From NCBI RefSeq assembly GCF_037392515.1, contig NC_090291.1, positions 26,584,001-26,648,000 of the forward strand: 64,000 bases of DNA. The letters run 5' to 3'. How positions within the stretch are numbered: the stretch's first letter is position 1; every line of letters starts with the position of its first letter. This document shows positions 34,111 to 46,363 of this stretch, piece after piece. Origin of the DNA: Haliotis asinina. Its lineage: Eukaryota; Mollusca; Gastropoda; Lepetellida; Haliotidae. Under the pieces are notes generated by a model. The model saw nothing but the letters and a program-made list of their open reading frames with translations. It did no database searches and was not told the origin of the DNA. The position numbers and the translations under genes are program-made.

Positions 34111-35499
34111 TGTATTTAAAGTGTGAATTACACATGTCACGTTACAAATGTTCAATAACACTAAACACACACAACAGTTGATAATATAGGTAATGTCCAT
34201 GTGTCAGTTATAGTTTAACAGTTATTGATAGCAGCAGAGTTAATTGATATCTGCACATGAAATTGTGAGTGACGCTGTACGTGTTTTGAAATACATATGA
34301 ACCACACAATAACAGCCACAGCTATAGTCAATGTTCCTGCCTGAACACCAGCCATTGTGGACGATGGGACGTGGAAATCACGAAATTAAAGGTGGGAGGC
34401 ATTATCATGTTGTAGTATATTCCTTCAGTATCGCTGTAATTGTGGTGGGTATTATTCTGAATAACGGACTACCACCTGTATACCTGATGAAGGCCAAACT
34501 ATTCGCCCGGATGTAGCTAGGTGGTCATTAACCTTTGGACAAGATCAATACGTCCATGGCAAAATATTGCCTGGACTTATTGACCTAGGCCAAGCGTGAA
34601 TATGTGGGGCGTGGTGTTGTCCTCGGATGACTGAAAAGTGGGAAATCGCACTGCACATATATCGGCATCATTCCTCACATGGCAGTCAGCCATGTACCAG
34701 CTAGGTAGCTCAAGCATCATTCGGTAAGGATATCTTAATCATTAGCAGTAACTTGTGTCGTACAATTTCTCATTTCAAGCTACTACAAACGAGTCGATCA
34801 AATATCAAGGTACGTGTACAAGCTTCGCTGGGGCGTTCATTTCCACAGCGATGCTTTCAGCTTCTAATGTGGTAGTGTGCAGTATATCACGACCTGACGA
34901 TAAAACATATGACGTATGGAACGTATTGCAATAGCCACTGATACCTCATCATTTCCTTTTCATTTGAACCATCTGTTCCGCCCTTAAAAGGTACACCAGC
35001 TGCTTCATATGAACTTGCTACTCCAAACATAAATGTACCTTCACATATATATGGAATGAAGTGAACTTGCTTACTGTCCGATGGGATCGGTTACGCCCCT
35101 GAAGGTCGTTGCCAGGCAACCAGCGCGAGTACCTGCATGCAGCCTATACGCTATGGGTGTATACGATCGAGCTAGATCCTCCTCAGAGCTAGCTGTTATA
35201 GCAGTGCCAAGAGTACTGTCTGTTCAATGAAACTGAAACGTGGTTGCATTTCCAGTTTTGCAGAACACGCTATCCTAAACTAATTTGGCGTTTTAGCATA
35301 TAATTCCCTTTATTCAGACAATTATAAAAATAGGTTAGGAAAACAGATGCGTTCATTTATGGACATCTGTCCCGTTGCTCGTTAAATATGGTATTCCAAG
35401 AAATTATTTTGAAAATTGTTTCTGCAAATTTGTAATATATGTATGGAAACAATAGAAGTTTTACTGCACGACTAAATATAATTGAGTACACTACCGATC
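34111..35499. other. Intergenic DNA with a palindromic GTTGCCAGGCAAC site
   Basis: No gene was recognised. At 35108-35120 the sequence GTTGCCAGGCAAC is a perfect palindromic match to the RFX X-box type, within a locally less AT-rich stretch (35080-35190) that could be a promoter. No start codon, exon or splice pattern beside it could be tied to a protein. Confidence 0.35.
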
Positions 35500-36556
35500 A
35501 CAGTTTGTAGGAAATAGTGTTAATATCTTCGGCTTATCCCAATATTCGACCACTTTTCTCTTCATATCCAATATTTCTAAGTCCTTTTGTTGTTGTTTTT
35601 TCCCCGGACCTTCATTAGTCCTCGGACACTATAAATATGAACCAGTCTAAAACTTGAATATTTTCGTTCGACCACCACTGTTTTGCGTAGATATGCCTCA
35701 ATTGGGTCTTTTTTCATTCTGGAAAATCCAATTATTTCCATACAGTGTTCGGGCCGTTGGAAGGATGTGATCACTGAAGATGTCAACATGTCGCTCCTTA
35801 GTCAAATTTCCAATGAAAATACCCAGCAGGGTCACTCTACGTAATGATATATCTCATCTCACGAGTGGAATTTCGGGCCATGTTTGGGGCGTTGGCAATT
35901 AGGTCCCACTGTGTCTTTTGTCCAAATGTTCACACATGACTTTCAAAACAGTATCCCAATCTTGGTTTGGTTTTCGAGAGTACACCAGTTTAAACGTCTT
36001 TATTCATATTCATCAATTTGTGGGGGGCATTCCGTGCTTTTTAACCAAGGGAAGTCTTTGTAATTCTTGTCTGGTAAGGTTTTCACTACATACTTGAGGA
36101 CTTCTTCTATTAATCATGTCATTCCTGATATTCTCAACTTTTTTCACTTCCCCCTATTAACAACCTTACCAAGTCGCCAGCAATCTGTACTGAATTTCCT
36201 TGGCCTACCTGTCCCTATCTTTAGCTCGAACCCAACTCCTGACTCAATATTCTTCAAAGTTCTGTATACCGAAAACAGGGGCATGTCATGTCTACCAGCC
36301 AGCTCTTTTGCGTTAGTCACACCCCTTTCACAATCATCTAAAACCTGCATTCTTTTCTCCTCATCTGTCAAATCGGCCACGTCAACAAAGGAAGCCATCT
36401 GCTACACCAGGGGAGATAACTATTGGTGTAGTGATGTTCATTCTCTAGCCTACAAGAGTTGCCTCACTTATGAGTACTTTTACTACATAATGTAACACAT
36501 TTTAGAATTCTGTTGTCAGTATTAGGAAACAAAGATTTTCTCAGTAATTTCTGGGA
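35500..36556 (-). mobile_element. Decayed Tc1-like element related to the 7105-8399 copy
   Basis: The - strand translation of 36398-36144 gives a Tc1 N-terminal DNA-binding region (DDCERGVTNAKELAGRHDMP, FSVYRTLKNIESG, GTGRPRKFS). Further along, CCAATATTCGACCACTTTTC at 35538 matches the transposase 3' end of the element at 7105-8399 (CCAGTATCGGACCACTTCTC). The right end keeps GGGGAGATAACT and TTCTCAGTAATT as in that element. Catalytic parts are badly broken. The left inverted repeat is not recognisable. Confidence 0.75.
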
Positions 36557-37269
36557 AAGCTTTATACACCTCAATGGCAATAGCTTCGAACGATATACAC
36601 AATGTATCTTTTGTACTGTTGCATACAATGGCAATAGGCTGATGTTTGATGGCAATAGGCTGATGTTTTCATCAGCTAATTTACAGTATAACTGATTTGC
36701 CTACGTATGTGTTTGTGACGGGTGGAACAGGAAACACTCACCTTTTCGCGCCGGAACACCTACTGTTATCACTGCCTGGCAGTAATTCACCAGCCCGGGC
36801 CAGCCATAAGCTGGAATCGCACACATACGACAGTGTCGACGCATTATTATAATCAGTCAGATAAAAGATTCAGCTAATTAATGCTTTTGAGCCCAATTAC
36901 TATTCAGTTTTAATAACAGTGTATGCGTGTCATGCGACGCACAGGTGTTCTGCAAATCCTGTTGTACCGGCGTTTCATATGTATCACGACCTCCATACAT
37001 GTCACTGATCAGGCTAAAGTAGCATACGTGATTCTGCATACCGGGTTAACACCAGGGCTCTCGTGTCATGTCAGAAACATCCTACGCCATGCGCAAAACA
37101 CCAGGTAATTTGGTGTATGCTACCGGGTTATTCGTGTGTTCTCAGATTGGATTATGTGTTAAAGACTCACGGGCGGATCCAGCCTTTTGACAAGGGGCGG
37201 GGGTGCACTTTTGTCATTTTTATCTTCAGTGGTGGGGTGGGGTTGATTGAGAATCAGAATTCCCTATTC

Positions 37270-37525
37270 ATTTTGGAGGAGGATTTGAACCTGTCTCGCA
37301 GAGCAATAAGGCGTAGGGTCCGGTCATCCCGTGGGGTGGTTTTCTTTTTCCGTCCCCGACCACGCCTCATTTCACGTCATCAGTCACTCTATAGAGATTC
37401 CAAAGTCTGGATATCACGCTAACAGACTTGTGAAAAGTTGTTGCAACCTGTCGTAATGAGCTTCCACCATTAACCATGCCAATTGCCTCCCATTTCTGTG
37501 CCAAAGTTAAGTACTGTCTCGCCAT
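37270..37525 (-). mobile_element. Tc1/mariner transposase N-terminal fragment, different lineage
   Basis: From an ATG at 37525 the - strand reads MARQYLTLAQKWEAIGMVNG, then GSSLRQVATTFHKSVSVISR, then LWNLYRVTDDVK and a stop. In the next frame RGRGRKKKTTPRDDRTLRL and IALRDRF follow. This is the paired helix-turn-helix and linker of a Tc1-group transposase (typical RPRKTTPRDDR). The catalytic domain is absent. It is not closely similar to the other Tc1 copies in the window. Confidence 0.8.
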
Positions 37526-38493
37526 ATTAACAATGTTTTTAACCGTTGTGTTTGACAGTGCACATACATGTTACGTGTAAATCTAAGTGCATGTAACTTC
37601 GGGAGCATGTAGTGCACGTGCATGGAAAGCATTGTGGTGAGTTTGAGTGAACTGCTCTTCACGAAAACGATAATACACGGCGCTGAAGTTAGTAAACAGA
37701 AATTTTGAATTGCCCTAAGAAACATGCGTTCCCTTAAATTTTGTCATGAGTATATATTCATGTAAACAGCTCCGAGATTATTGAGAGTCATCACAGGATG
37801 CTTAGTTTGACATGAATTCACGTCTGCCAGTGACGTTTCAGACATGTTCAGTTGACCAAAGGTCAGGCCTAAGTGCTTGCCGTGACATGTCGTCGATATT
37901 TCGCTGTTGGAGAAATAAGATCACAATCAATGGTATTCTGCTCTGTTCCAACCTTTTGGTATAACCTTTTGGTTTTTATCAAACATTAGTATGACAAGAG
38001 TCAAGCATCCAGTAAACTAACATTTTAAACTCTCCACAGTACCTAAAATACCAATGGAACTTTTTAAGACTACCACCAATAGTTTCATTGTATACCTTCC
38101 ACTTGGGAACATTATATCAATGAAAAGTCAGTGGTAAGGATGTCCGAATCGTGTTTTATATCTTATCTAAAGCGTACTTACGCTAAGGAATTTGGGCTGG
38201 GCTTAGACTTAATCTTGAATGCTAATCTTGGGAGAAGGACCAATTTAGATAGTGCAACAATCTTGCATGAATGCTCGGCTCCGCACAAATTACTAAACGA
38301 TAAAGCACTTTAAACTAAAAGACACATTTTCTTAGCAAGATCAAAGGGCTAGCCCCTCTCCGTTGACAATGTTATTAAAGGTATTAAAGACTGAGAACTC
38401 ATTGCAGGAAAATTAATACTTGGTATTCTTTATTCTGTGGAAATAGTATTCACCGTTACATTTTGTAAAATATGTGTTTTCATGTTCATTGAT

Positions 38494-38786
38494 GAATCTC
38501 TATTTGGACAACAATTTTCAAAAATATGTAATCTAGACTTTTACAATTGTATAATGTTTCTAGGTGCTATAGTTTATCTAAATTTCAAATTTGAACGAAA
38601 TCGGTGAAGAAATGGGTTTTTTAGTAAATTCTACCGCTGTATTCATTACATAAAATACGTATACTTTATATAATGAATGCAGCGGTAGAATTTCTTAAAA
38701 ATCCACTTCTTCACTGATTTCGTTCAAAACATCATACGATTGCAAAAGATTTATATTTTTGAAAATTATTGTCTAAACAGAGATTC
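38494..38786. mobile_element. Palindromic MITE-like element
   Basis: Outer arms match imperfectly (GAATCTCTATTTGGACAACA on the left; right end read inward GAATCTCTGTTTAGACAATA). Inner arms match well: TTGAACGAAATCGGTGAAGA at about 38592 against TTGAACGAAATCAGTGAAGA on the other strand, and TTCTACCGCTG against its complement. The centre is near 38660. No coding capacity was found, and the target-site duplication is not clear. Confidence 0.75.
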
Positions 38787-40890
38787 GAACCCATGTGTGT
38801 CATTGGTTCTCCAAGTCAAAACATTGATTACAGAACAGTCTCGTTTCCTGTTTACTGGGTTCCGATGATTACAAATGTGCCTGTCATATTTGACAAAGGT
38901 CCGTCCAAGACTCACTTCATGAAAATTATTCATGCTATACTTAAATACCCTGTAAGTCAATGGAAACAACGTCAAGACGCCCTCTTTTTTGTAGAGAGAT
39001 ATCTGCGGAGCTTTGCCTGCCGGTAAACGGCCTTCAACCGTCCTTGACATCTGACCTTTCTTACCGTATGTTGAGTGGAAACTTGAAATCCGTGTCGCCG
39101 GGTTTTAGGGTCAAGTCGCGTCATATCTAGGACAAGCGTTTGTCACTGTTGCAGATGGTTGTACCCCCATCATCCTCACTTGTGTCTCGTAGGCCAGGTG
39201 AGTTCAGTCGTCAACTTGTTGAGTGTCTTAACTTGTACGTGAATGAGTGTTTTGTCATTGCAATTGTCCATTGGTCGATTCGTGGCTTATCAGATGTTTT
39301 ACAGAGTGTTTTAACTTCTATTACTGACACACCGAATCTTTTGAGAAACGAAAATGCTCACACGGCTTTATGCATAGTCTGATACAGTTGTATCACAGTC
39401 TCGTAAGTTATAAACAAAAGCTCCTGATTGGCCATCGCTGGGAATGCTATCCCATTGACATCATTCATTAGATCTGTAGATCTATAAACATTGCCTTGTC
39501 ATCATCATCGTCGTCATCGTCAACACCAATATTTGGCTTAAAATCAACCTGTCAACATACGCGTTTGGTGAGGTGAAATTGCTTGCTCACGCCCGTGGTT
39601 ATGTAAGTACCTTGCTTTGTGATTACCATGACTACATGCACAAATACACTCAATCTTCACTTACCTCCTGCTAGTGTTGCAAGTTTTAGAATTAGCCATT
39701 GGTCATGAATACAAATAACTTTGCAGACATTCAGCCTCTAGGGTTTTCTGTGACATCAGTTGTAATCGTTTTTCTAAAGAGACTGGAGTCAGAGGAGCTT
39801 CTATAGATTAAGACCACTCCAGATAATTTTTCAAACAATTGGGCATTTGCTCCCATGTCTGTTTATGTATGCATAATTGCATTTTTTGAGGTGTAACTAG
39901 TGTTTTGTATACTCCTACTAGTTTAAAGAATTGAGTTCTTTTACACAGAACTTCTTATCATTATTGGGTAATTAACTCTCTTAAAATTATAAATATAAAT
40001 GTGTCTCAACAGACTAAAAGTTGTTATTAATTCTTATGTTGCTGTGTTGCCAAATAGTTGGCAGACATTTTTAAATACTCAACATGGAAGTCATGTGACT
40101 ATTAGAGTAAACTGCAGATAGTGGCTACAGCTGTAACAGTATATCTATAATTTATATAGGCATCGCCTACCATTTGCTAATTCTGTTATAGGGTCTGGGC
40201 ATCTTGACGAATCATACACAAGCCAAATTAGTTAATTGAGTGACGTATGCAGGTATTGTAGACCTATTGGGTTTAAAGTGATTCTTATACATTTTTATGT
40301 ACTCCTAGATTTGTAATTAATTGAGTAAATGTGATTTTTATTGAGTAAAATATGCAAATATGTGTATTATCTGGAGCTTTGTTAAGAAATAGAAAAGTAG
40401 GAAACAACATTAAGCTCCAGTGTGTCACAGTGAGCCATTTTCTTGCCACAGAAATATAGAATTCTGATACTTGTTTTCTGCAATCGGTTTGACACATATT
40501 TTGATGATAATTAATATGAAAATCTTGAAGTTCTACATCCCATATCTTAGAAGTGTCGAAAATATGCCAAGGGCTTATTTTCACTCATTAGACAAAAAAA
40601 CATTCACAGATGAATTTGAAACCACATTATTTCATGATTGTGCACTTCTAAATCTGTTCTGTGTTTAAACTCATGAATTACAAAAATAGACCTCAATCCC
40701 CCTCCTTCTAGCGAAAACTATCAATAGATCCAATAATTGTATAAATGCATCTAAATTTGTTTCAGTGAAACCTAGAACATCAAATTCAGAAACATCTTCA
40801 GATATTTTGGTTTTTTCATATCCCAGACTTATGTTGAAAGGAAATATTGTGTGAACTGTTTGTGAGACATTCTAGAAGTTGCAAGTAATA
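38787..40890. other. Unassigned intergenic DNA
   Basis: This is AT-rich single-copy-looking sequence. Open frames such as 38769-39026 and 40471-40668 match no family I recognise and have no splice-site support. A TCATCATCGTCGTCATCG microsatellite-like run lies near 39500. Confidence 0.4.
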
Positions 40891-40891
40891 G

Positions 40892-40960
40892 GAATGACAC
40901 GTTTTGTGGATGATCATGTTCTTAAAAAAGAAGCTGATCATCCATAAAGACTTGTCATTT
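40892..40960. repeat. Imperfect palindrome (31-bp arms)
   Basis: AATGACACGTTTTGTGGATG at 40892 continues to TTCTT and is mirrored by AAGAAGCTGATCATCCATAA down to GTCATT at 40960. Most positions of the arms pair, including an exact TGGATGATCA/TGATCATCCA core. It lies 13 bases left of the mariner-type MITE. Confidence 0.7.
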
Positions 40961-40973
40961 GTGAAATATTGTA

Positions 40974-41455
40974 TGAGGGGATGTCAAAAAGTAGTGCGTC
41001 TAACTATATTCTCAATGTCCAAAGTTAGTAAAGTTACGATTTTATTGTGACGGGGTCATTAGCAAAACCATATCCAAAGTTTCACATGTGGGTAATGTGG
41101 TTCATGAAATATGAGTCATCACAACACATTGGGGTATAATATTTGCAAAATAATTGCGAAAAAAAAGGAAAACAATATATGGGGTGGGGAGTGGGTAGTG
41201 TCTCCAAAACAAACTCTTTCAACAGACATGAATCATGTGAATGGGGGAGTCACTTTAACAAGTGATTGTAGTTTCAAATTGCTTTTTTATGCACAACATA
41301 AAAAGACAAACAACATGGGGATCGTGAGACTGGTACATAGCAAACCAGTTTGCTTGAGGTTGACAGATGGTATGTAGAAAAATATCAGTAAAACATAAAC
41401 AGCTACATTTATATCATTGCGCTGGTGAGACTCACTATGTTTTGACATCTCCCAG
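40974..41455. mobile_element. Mariner-type MITE, 482 bp
   Basis: Terminal inverted repeats of about 27 bp are visible: left TGAGGGGATGTCAAAAAGTA, right end read inward CTGGGAGATGTCAAAACATA, both continuing GTG(C/A)GTCT. TA dinucleotides flank it at 40972-40973 and 41456-41457. The interior has no transposase, so it is non-autonomous. GATGTCAAAAAGTA resembles ends of mariner-type elements. Confidence 0.8.
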
Positions 41456-41954
41456 TATGTTCGTTATTACCTGCATAATGAAGTTATGGTTAGTGGGATC
41501 GTAACTGATTTGACACAGTTATTGAAGCTGTGGATTGCATATTTCACATATACAAGTACTAAAAGCAATGGTAGTTTTACTGTCTTGATGATTTCCCTAC
41601 ATTGTGTAGAACAGGGATATTGTGTGGCCAGCAGCAGGTACTGCATTGTTTCCTGAATGAGATGCGTGAGGTAACTGGGAACTTGACTGAATATGAAACT
41701 CTGGTGCATGAATAAAGAGAGGGTGCTCTAGTAGCGAACAATTAAGCACATTACTGTACACATTGAGATAGAATACTGAATGCATTGGGTACTATGTACA
41801 GTGACATATGTATTCAGTATGTAAGGATACGAGTACCAACAAACTTAAGTCAGGTATGTGTAAGACAACCATACATTGATTGATATGTGTGTTGACTGTA
41901 TACACAAGTTTGTCATATGACAAAATGTGTGACTTCCACATGTACATACAAATC

Positions 41955-42010
41955 AGCATGTATGTATGTACGTATGTATTTACGTATGTATGTACGTATG
42001 TACATACGTT
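41955..42010. repeat. ATGT/ACGT microsatellite
   Basis: GTATGTATGTACGTATGTAT-type tetranucleotide tract. Confidence 0.93.
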
Positions 42011-42446
42011 TGTTTGAAGAAGTCCTGGGAATGTCATCTTCGAATGTCATCCTCGAATGTCATTACTGCTGATGTTGTAGATGTAGCCCTCCTAGATGTA
42101 GGTCCTGGTCCGTCCATCACATGGCTGAAACAGGCCACAGTTGTCATAGCTGTGTTCTTCACTGTGAAATACACCATGACCATGTTAGTCAGGTGAGGAA
42201 ATAACTTTAAACTGCTAACTTTGTACATGTAAAATCATGTGCACTAGTAATTTTTCTCTATTCTGGCCAAGTTTGAATAAGCACGACATAATTGGAAAGT
42301 CAGCTGGGCACCAGTGCAGCAATATAAACAAGTTTGCTTGCCCCAGTAGAACAAATCACTGGACTGGGACGTCTGGCAATAGTTATTTCCACCCCTGGTT
42401 AGTCTTCAATAACTTCTTACTTCAATATATTATATCTTGTATCTAG

Positions 42447-43072
42447 CAGTCTAAGTAAACTTAGCCTCGGTACTTTTTGTTACATTCCACTACTGAGTCT
42501 AACAAAACCTAGTGGGAGGTCGCGTCAGGTAACCTATGAGATTGACCAGTCAGAACACAGCTTACCAAATCACAAAAGTGGACATTCACTCATACCTTTT
42601 GAACTTTTTATCTCGAAAAGGTTCATACCCAAACGATTCCAAATGCTATCTAGCATACGCTCGCTTCTGTATGATGCACACAGCACACGTTACAACCATG
42701 ACAACGATGAGTAAACAGTCACTGAAAATAGTTTTTTTGCAATATTCAAAGATGTCATCTTGCAGAAATACTAGCTAATAGTAACCATGTCAACAGAAAC
42801 CCCAAAGCATGTATACTGCAGGTCAGTTAACTTGTTATAAGCGGATTTTTGTTTGTGGAGAGATCTGTGTCAGTGAGTTGAATATTTTGTAAGTCTCTCC
42901 GATCCCTAAGTAGTAACCATTGTCTGATTGGTTAAATCTATTTAACTGTCTCGTGTTTGATTGGACAGTCACAGGTTGCTCAAAGGTTACCTGACACGAC
43001 CTTCTACTAGGCTTTGTTAGACTCAGTGGTGGAGTGTAACGAATAACACTGAGACTAAGTTTACTTAGACTG
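42447..43072. mobile_element. MITE with about 95-bp terminal inverted repeats
   Basis: The left end CAGTCTAAGTAAACTTAGCC and the right end read inward CAGTCTAAGTAAACTTAGTC begin inverted repeats. They continue through GAGTCTAACAAAACCTAGTG / GAGTCTAACAAAGCCTAGTA and end at CAGGTAACCT on both sides. Total length is 626 bp with no coding capacity. The flanks share CTAG, but a target-site duplication could not be fixed. Confidence 0.82.
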
Positions 43073-45189
43073 TGTTTCTAGAGGGGTACAGATATCTGAT
43101 ATCACCAGTGCCACAAGTATTGCATTAGCACAATAACTGTCATGATGCATCTTGCATGATGAAAGTTTACTGAAGGTAAGTTGCATGAGGACTGGTTGTA
43201 TCTCAGACATTATTTATTCATTCAGAGGTATACATGTCGAGTGCTGTTGAGAAACTTTGAGAATGTTAATGACGGAATCAAATATATAAAAACGACTGAT
43301 TCCACATATTCCATGCAGGATAATGTTATAGATGTCAGCTTCTCTATTGTTATGACCAAACCATTTAGGGATACAGTATTGTGTCATCAGATTATAGTGG
43401 CTACCCAAAGCCTGGACTTATAAGTAATCTTCCAGGTTTACTAACACCTGAGCAAATCATAATCTTAAATGCCAAGACTTAAAACATTGGTCGTATTCCA
43501 AATGAATTGTTTGTAATCATGTATAGTGAAAGACAAGTTTGGACCAGCCAGCTAATAACTTCTTGAGGCTGACTATGATGATAGATATGAACTTACTTTA
43601 ATAATGGTTTGTTTAATATGAAATATTGAAATTGTTTCAAAAACACATGTTCTACATAACCATGGCTTTGTATGTTGGCTTTTAAGTCAGAAAGTTTGTT
43701 TTCAATGCAAGTGCATGTAATATTCATTACTTCTCTACAAAAACATCTGTCAAATCAGCTAGTTCCACAATTTCAGTACTACTATCTATCCTTCAAAAGC
43801 TAAATTAGGTGATAATTATATGTCATGTAAATCCATGATGAATTGAAAAATAATGATAATTTGGAGAGTTTAAAGTGTGCTTTCCAGCACAATAGGCAAT
43901 CTTCATGGATGTTAGGGCTGCATAATTAAATTTGTATGAATTTTGAAATTTGACATAAGAGGTGGGGGAGAGAAGTAGTATGAGGTGATGTCATTGGTAT
44001 TTGGGTTTTACGTTGTTTGGATTTATTTTGAACGTTGATACTAGTTAATCTGTGGGATTATAAGATATCTGATAAGATATTGGGACCATATTTTATATGT
44101 TTTATGTATGTTTTTTTATATATATTTTATGTATGTATATATGTGAGAGAGAGAGAGAGAAAGAGAAAGACACACAGAGAGTCATCAACATTTGTTTTGA
44201 TATATTCCATGTGTCCAGTACCTGCACAGCTGCTGACACATGACATGGTATTGTGTAAGATGTGATTGACCCAGATGATTATGCAGCCTGCACACGTCCT
44301 GTCTGTTCCACCTTCACTCTCACTGGGACAAAGCATTACAAACAGTAAGAAGGCAAGCTGTGGAACATGGTCTCATATATATGTAATTGTCTGTAACTTG
44401 TTCAGGTCTGTGGTAATTGCATGATATTGCTTTAAGAATCAATTCATCAATTTTAGGTAAGTTATGAATATTTCAAGACTGCATGTTGGCAGGAATAGTT
44501 TGGAGATTGAAAACTTTGTACAAACAGTAGCATATCAGAACATAATATAGTTTTCTGTAGGAATTTGTAAAGGGAACAAGTAGTCATAGTCTCCCAAACC
44601 ACATCAATTGCCTTTGAGATGTTACAGTAAATATAGATGTTATGGTAAACATTGAGTAGGCTTATAACTTGGAGAAAATGCCCAGCAGTTCGTTCATGAG
44701 TTCAAGACTTCACATACAGCATGAACTAATGGGAATTATTTGATCACACTTTCCCTCTCCATGGACACAGATGAAATAGTTTGTGAAAGCATCTGCAGTT
44801 AAAAAGAAAGATTGGCATCGGAATGTTGTTTTTGGTCATGTTTACACTTTTACAGCAAAAGAATATGTGTTATGTGTTTCAGCATTAGTGAGTAGGGATT
44901 AACACAACCAGTAAGATGGAGGACATTCAGCAGTATAGTATGTTACTGCTTGACAAGTATTAGATGAGCCACGACCTGACAAATGACCCCAATTTGCATA
45001 TATGGGAACGCCCTCCAGACCATTCCATTTTAAACAAGAGGGAAACAGGTTGTCGTCTAAATATTGAAAAATTCAATTTCATCATGCGAATCATGTTGTG
45101 ATGGTGTTTTGCTAAACTAATCGCTCTATGAGACACGTGTTAAACAGTAGTGGTATTCACTTCACGATCAGCATGTATTGCACATTGCT
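43073..45189. other. Unassigned intergenic DNA with a GA microsatellite
   Basis: No gene was recognised. A (GA)n tract with AAAGAGAAAG interruptions lies at about 44144-44170 after ATGTATGTATATATG. The remainder is AT-rich and shows no repeat structure visible by eye. Confidence 0.4.
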
Positions 45190-45197
45190 ACCTGTAG

Positions 45198-46355
45198 CAC
45201 AGGGGCTTGTATCGCTTTGAAACGGCGTTCGAAAGACATATAGATGTATAGACCCTACCCTAGTACTATATAAAAGGAAAGGGATGTAACGAGGAAACCA
45301 CCCCCTCCTCGATCAAAGTTACATGTTACCGCGTAAAATATTTTTAAGGCCCCATCGAGGCCAACGGATCGAAAGCCAGATGATTTCCCTACAAAATGAG
45401 CTATAAATGGTCACAATCGGATCATTCTTTCAAAAGTTATACGCTACGAATCATCGCAAACAGCTACCTCCGCAATTTCACGCCAAAATCATGGATCACC
45501 CAATACGGCGAAAACTCACCTTTTAAATTCGTTTATTAATTCCAGCCACGTTGGCAGCACCAGCGCTGGGCTGGATTCGATCGGCCGCGGTATTCCGAGG
45601 GTCGGAAAACTTATTACAACATCTACATGTCATTTTTTCGACAGTAAGCAAGCATTTTCACCAAAATAGCCGGCAATCCTACTCACATGTCGGCCATAAG
45701 CGACCTTGACATTCAAGTGAACTGAGCAGATCCGCACAAACAGACTCGGGCCATCCGATTGGCCATTTCCACTGTATATTTTGTTTCCAACCAGTCGGAT
45801 GGCCCGAGTCTGTTTGTGCGGATCTGCTCAGTTCACTTGAATGTCAAGGTCGCTTATGGCCGACATGTGAGTAGGATTGCCGGCTATTTTGGTGAAAATG
45901 CTTGCTTACTGTCGAAAAAATGACATGTAGATGTTGTAATAAGTTTTCCGACCCTCGGAATACCGCGGCCGATCGAATCCAGCCCAGCGCTGGTGCTGCC
46001 AACGTGGCTGGAATTAATAAACGAATTTAAAAGGTGAGTTTTCGCCGTATTGGGTGATCCATGATTTTGGCGTGAAATTGCGGAGGTAGCTGTTTGCGAT
46101 GATTCGTAGCGTATAACTTTTGAAAGAATGATCCGATTGTGACCATTTATAGCTCATTTTGTAGGGAAATCATCTGGCTTTCGATCCGTTGGCCTCGATG
46201 GGGCCTTAAAAATATTTTACGCGGTAACATGTAACTTTGATCGAGGAGGGGGTGGTTTCCTCGTTACATCCCTTTCCTTTTATATAGTACTAGGGTAGGG
46301 TCTATACATCTATATGTCTTTCGAACGCCGTTTCAAAGCGATACAAGCCCCTGTG
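45198..46355. mobile_element. 1158-bp foldback element, perfect arms, 8-bp target duplication
   Basis: The two arms, each about 560 bp, are inverted copies that I could read against each other without finding a mismatch until the centre. A loop of about 30 bases lies round 45776. The element begins CACAGGGGCTTGTATCGC and ends with its complement. Directly outside, ACCTGTAG occurs at 45190-45197 and 46356-46363, an 8-bp duplication as made by hAT-type transposition. There is no transposase. Local composition (GGCCGCGG, CAGCGCTGG) is more GC-rich than the surroundings. The superfamily assignment is inference from duplication length and the CAGGGG-containing end. Confidence 0.85.
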
Positions 46356-46363
46356 ACCTGTAG

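Noticed and set aside
45198-46355. Assembly fold-back artefact
   Set aside because: An 8-bp flanking duplication and a defined terminal sequence on both sides fit a transposed element, though spanning reads should still be checked.
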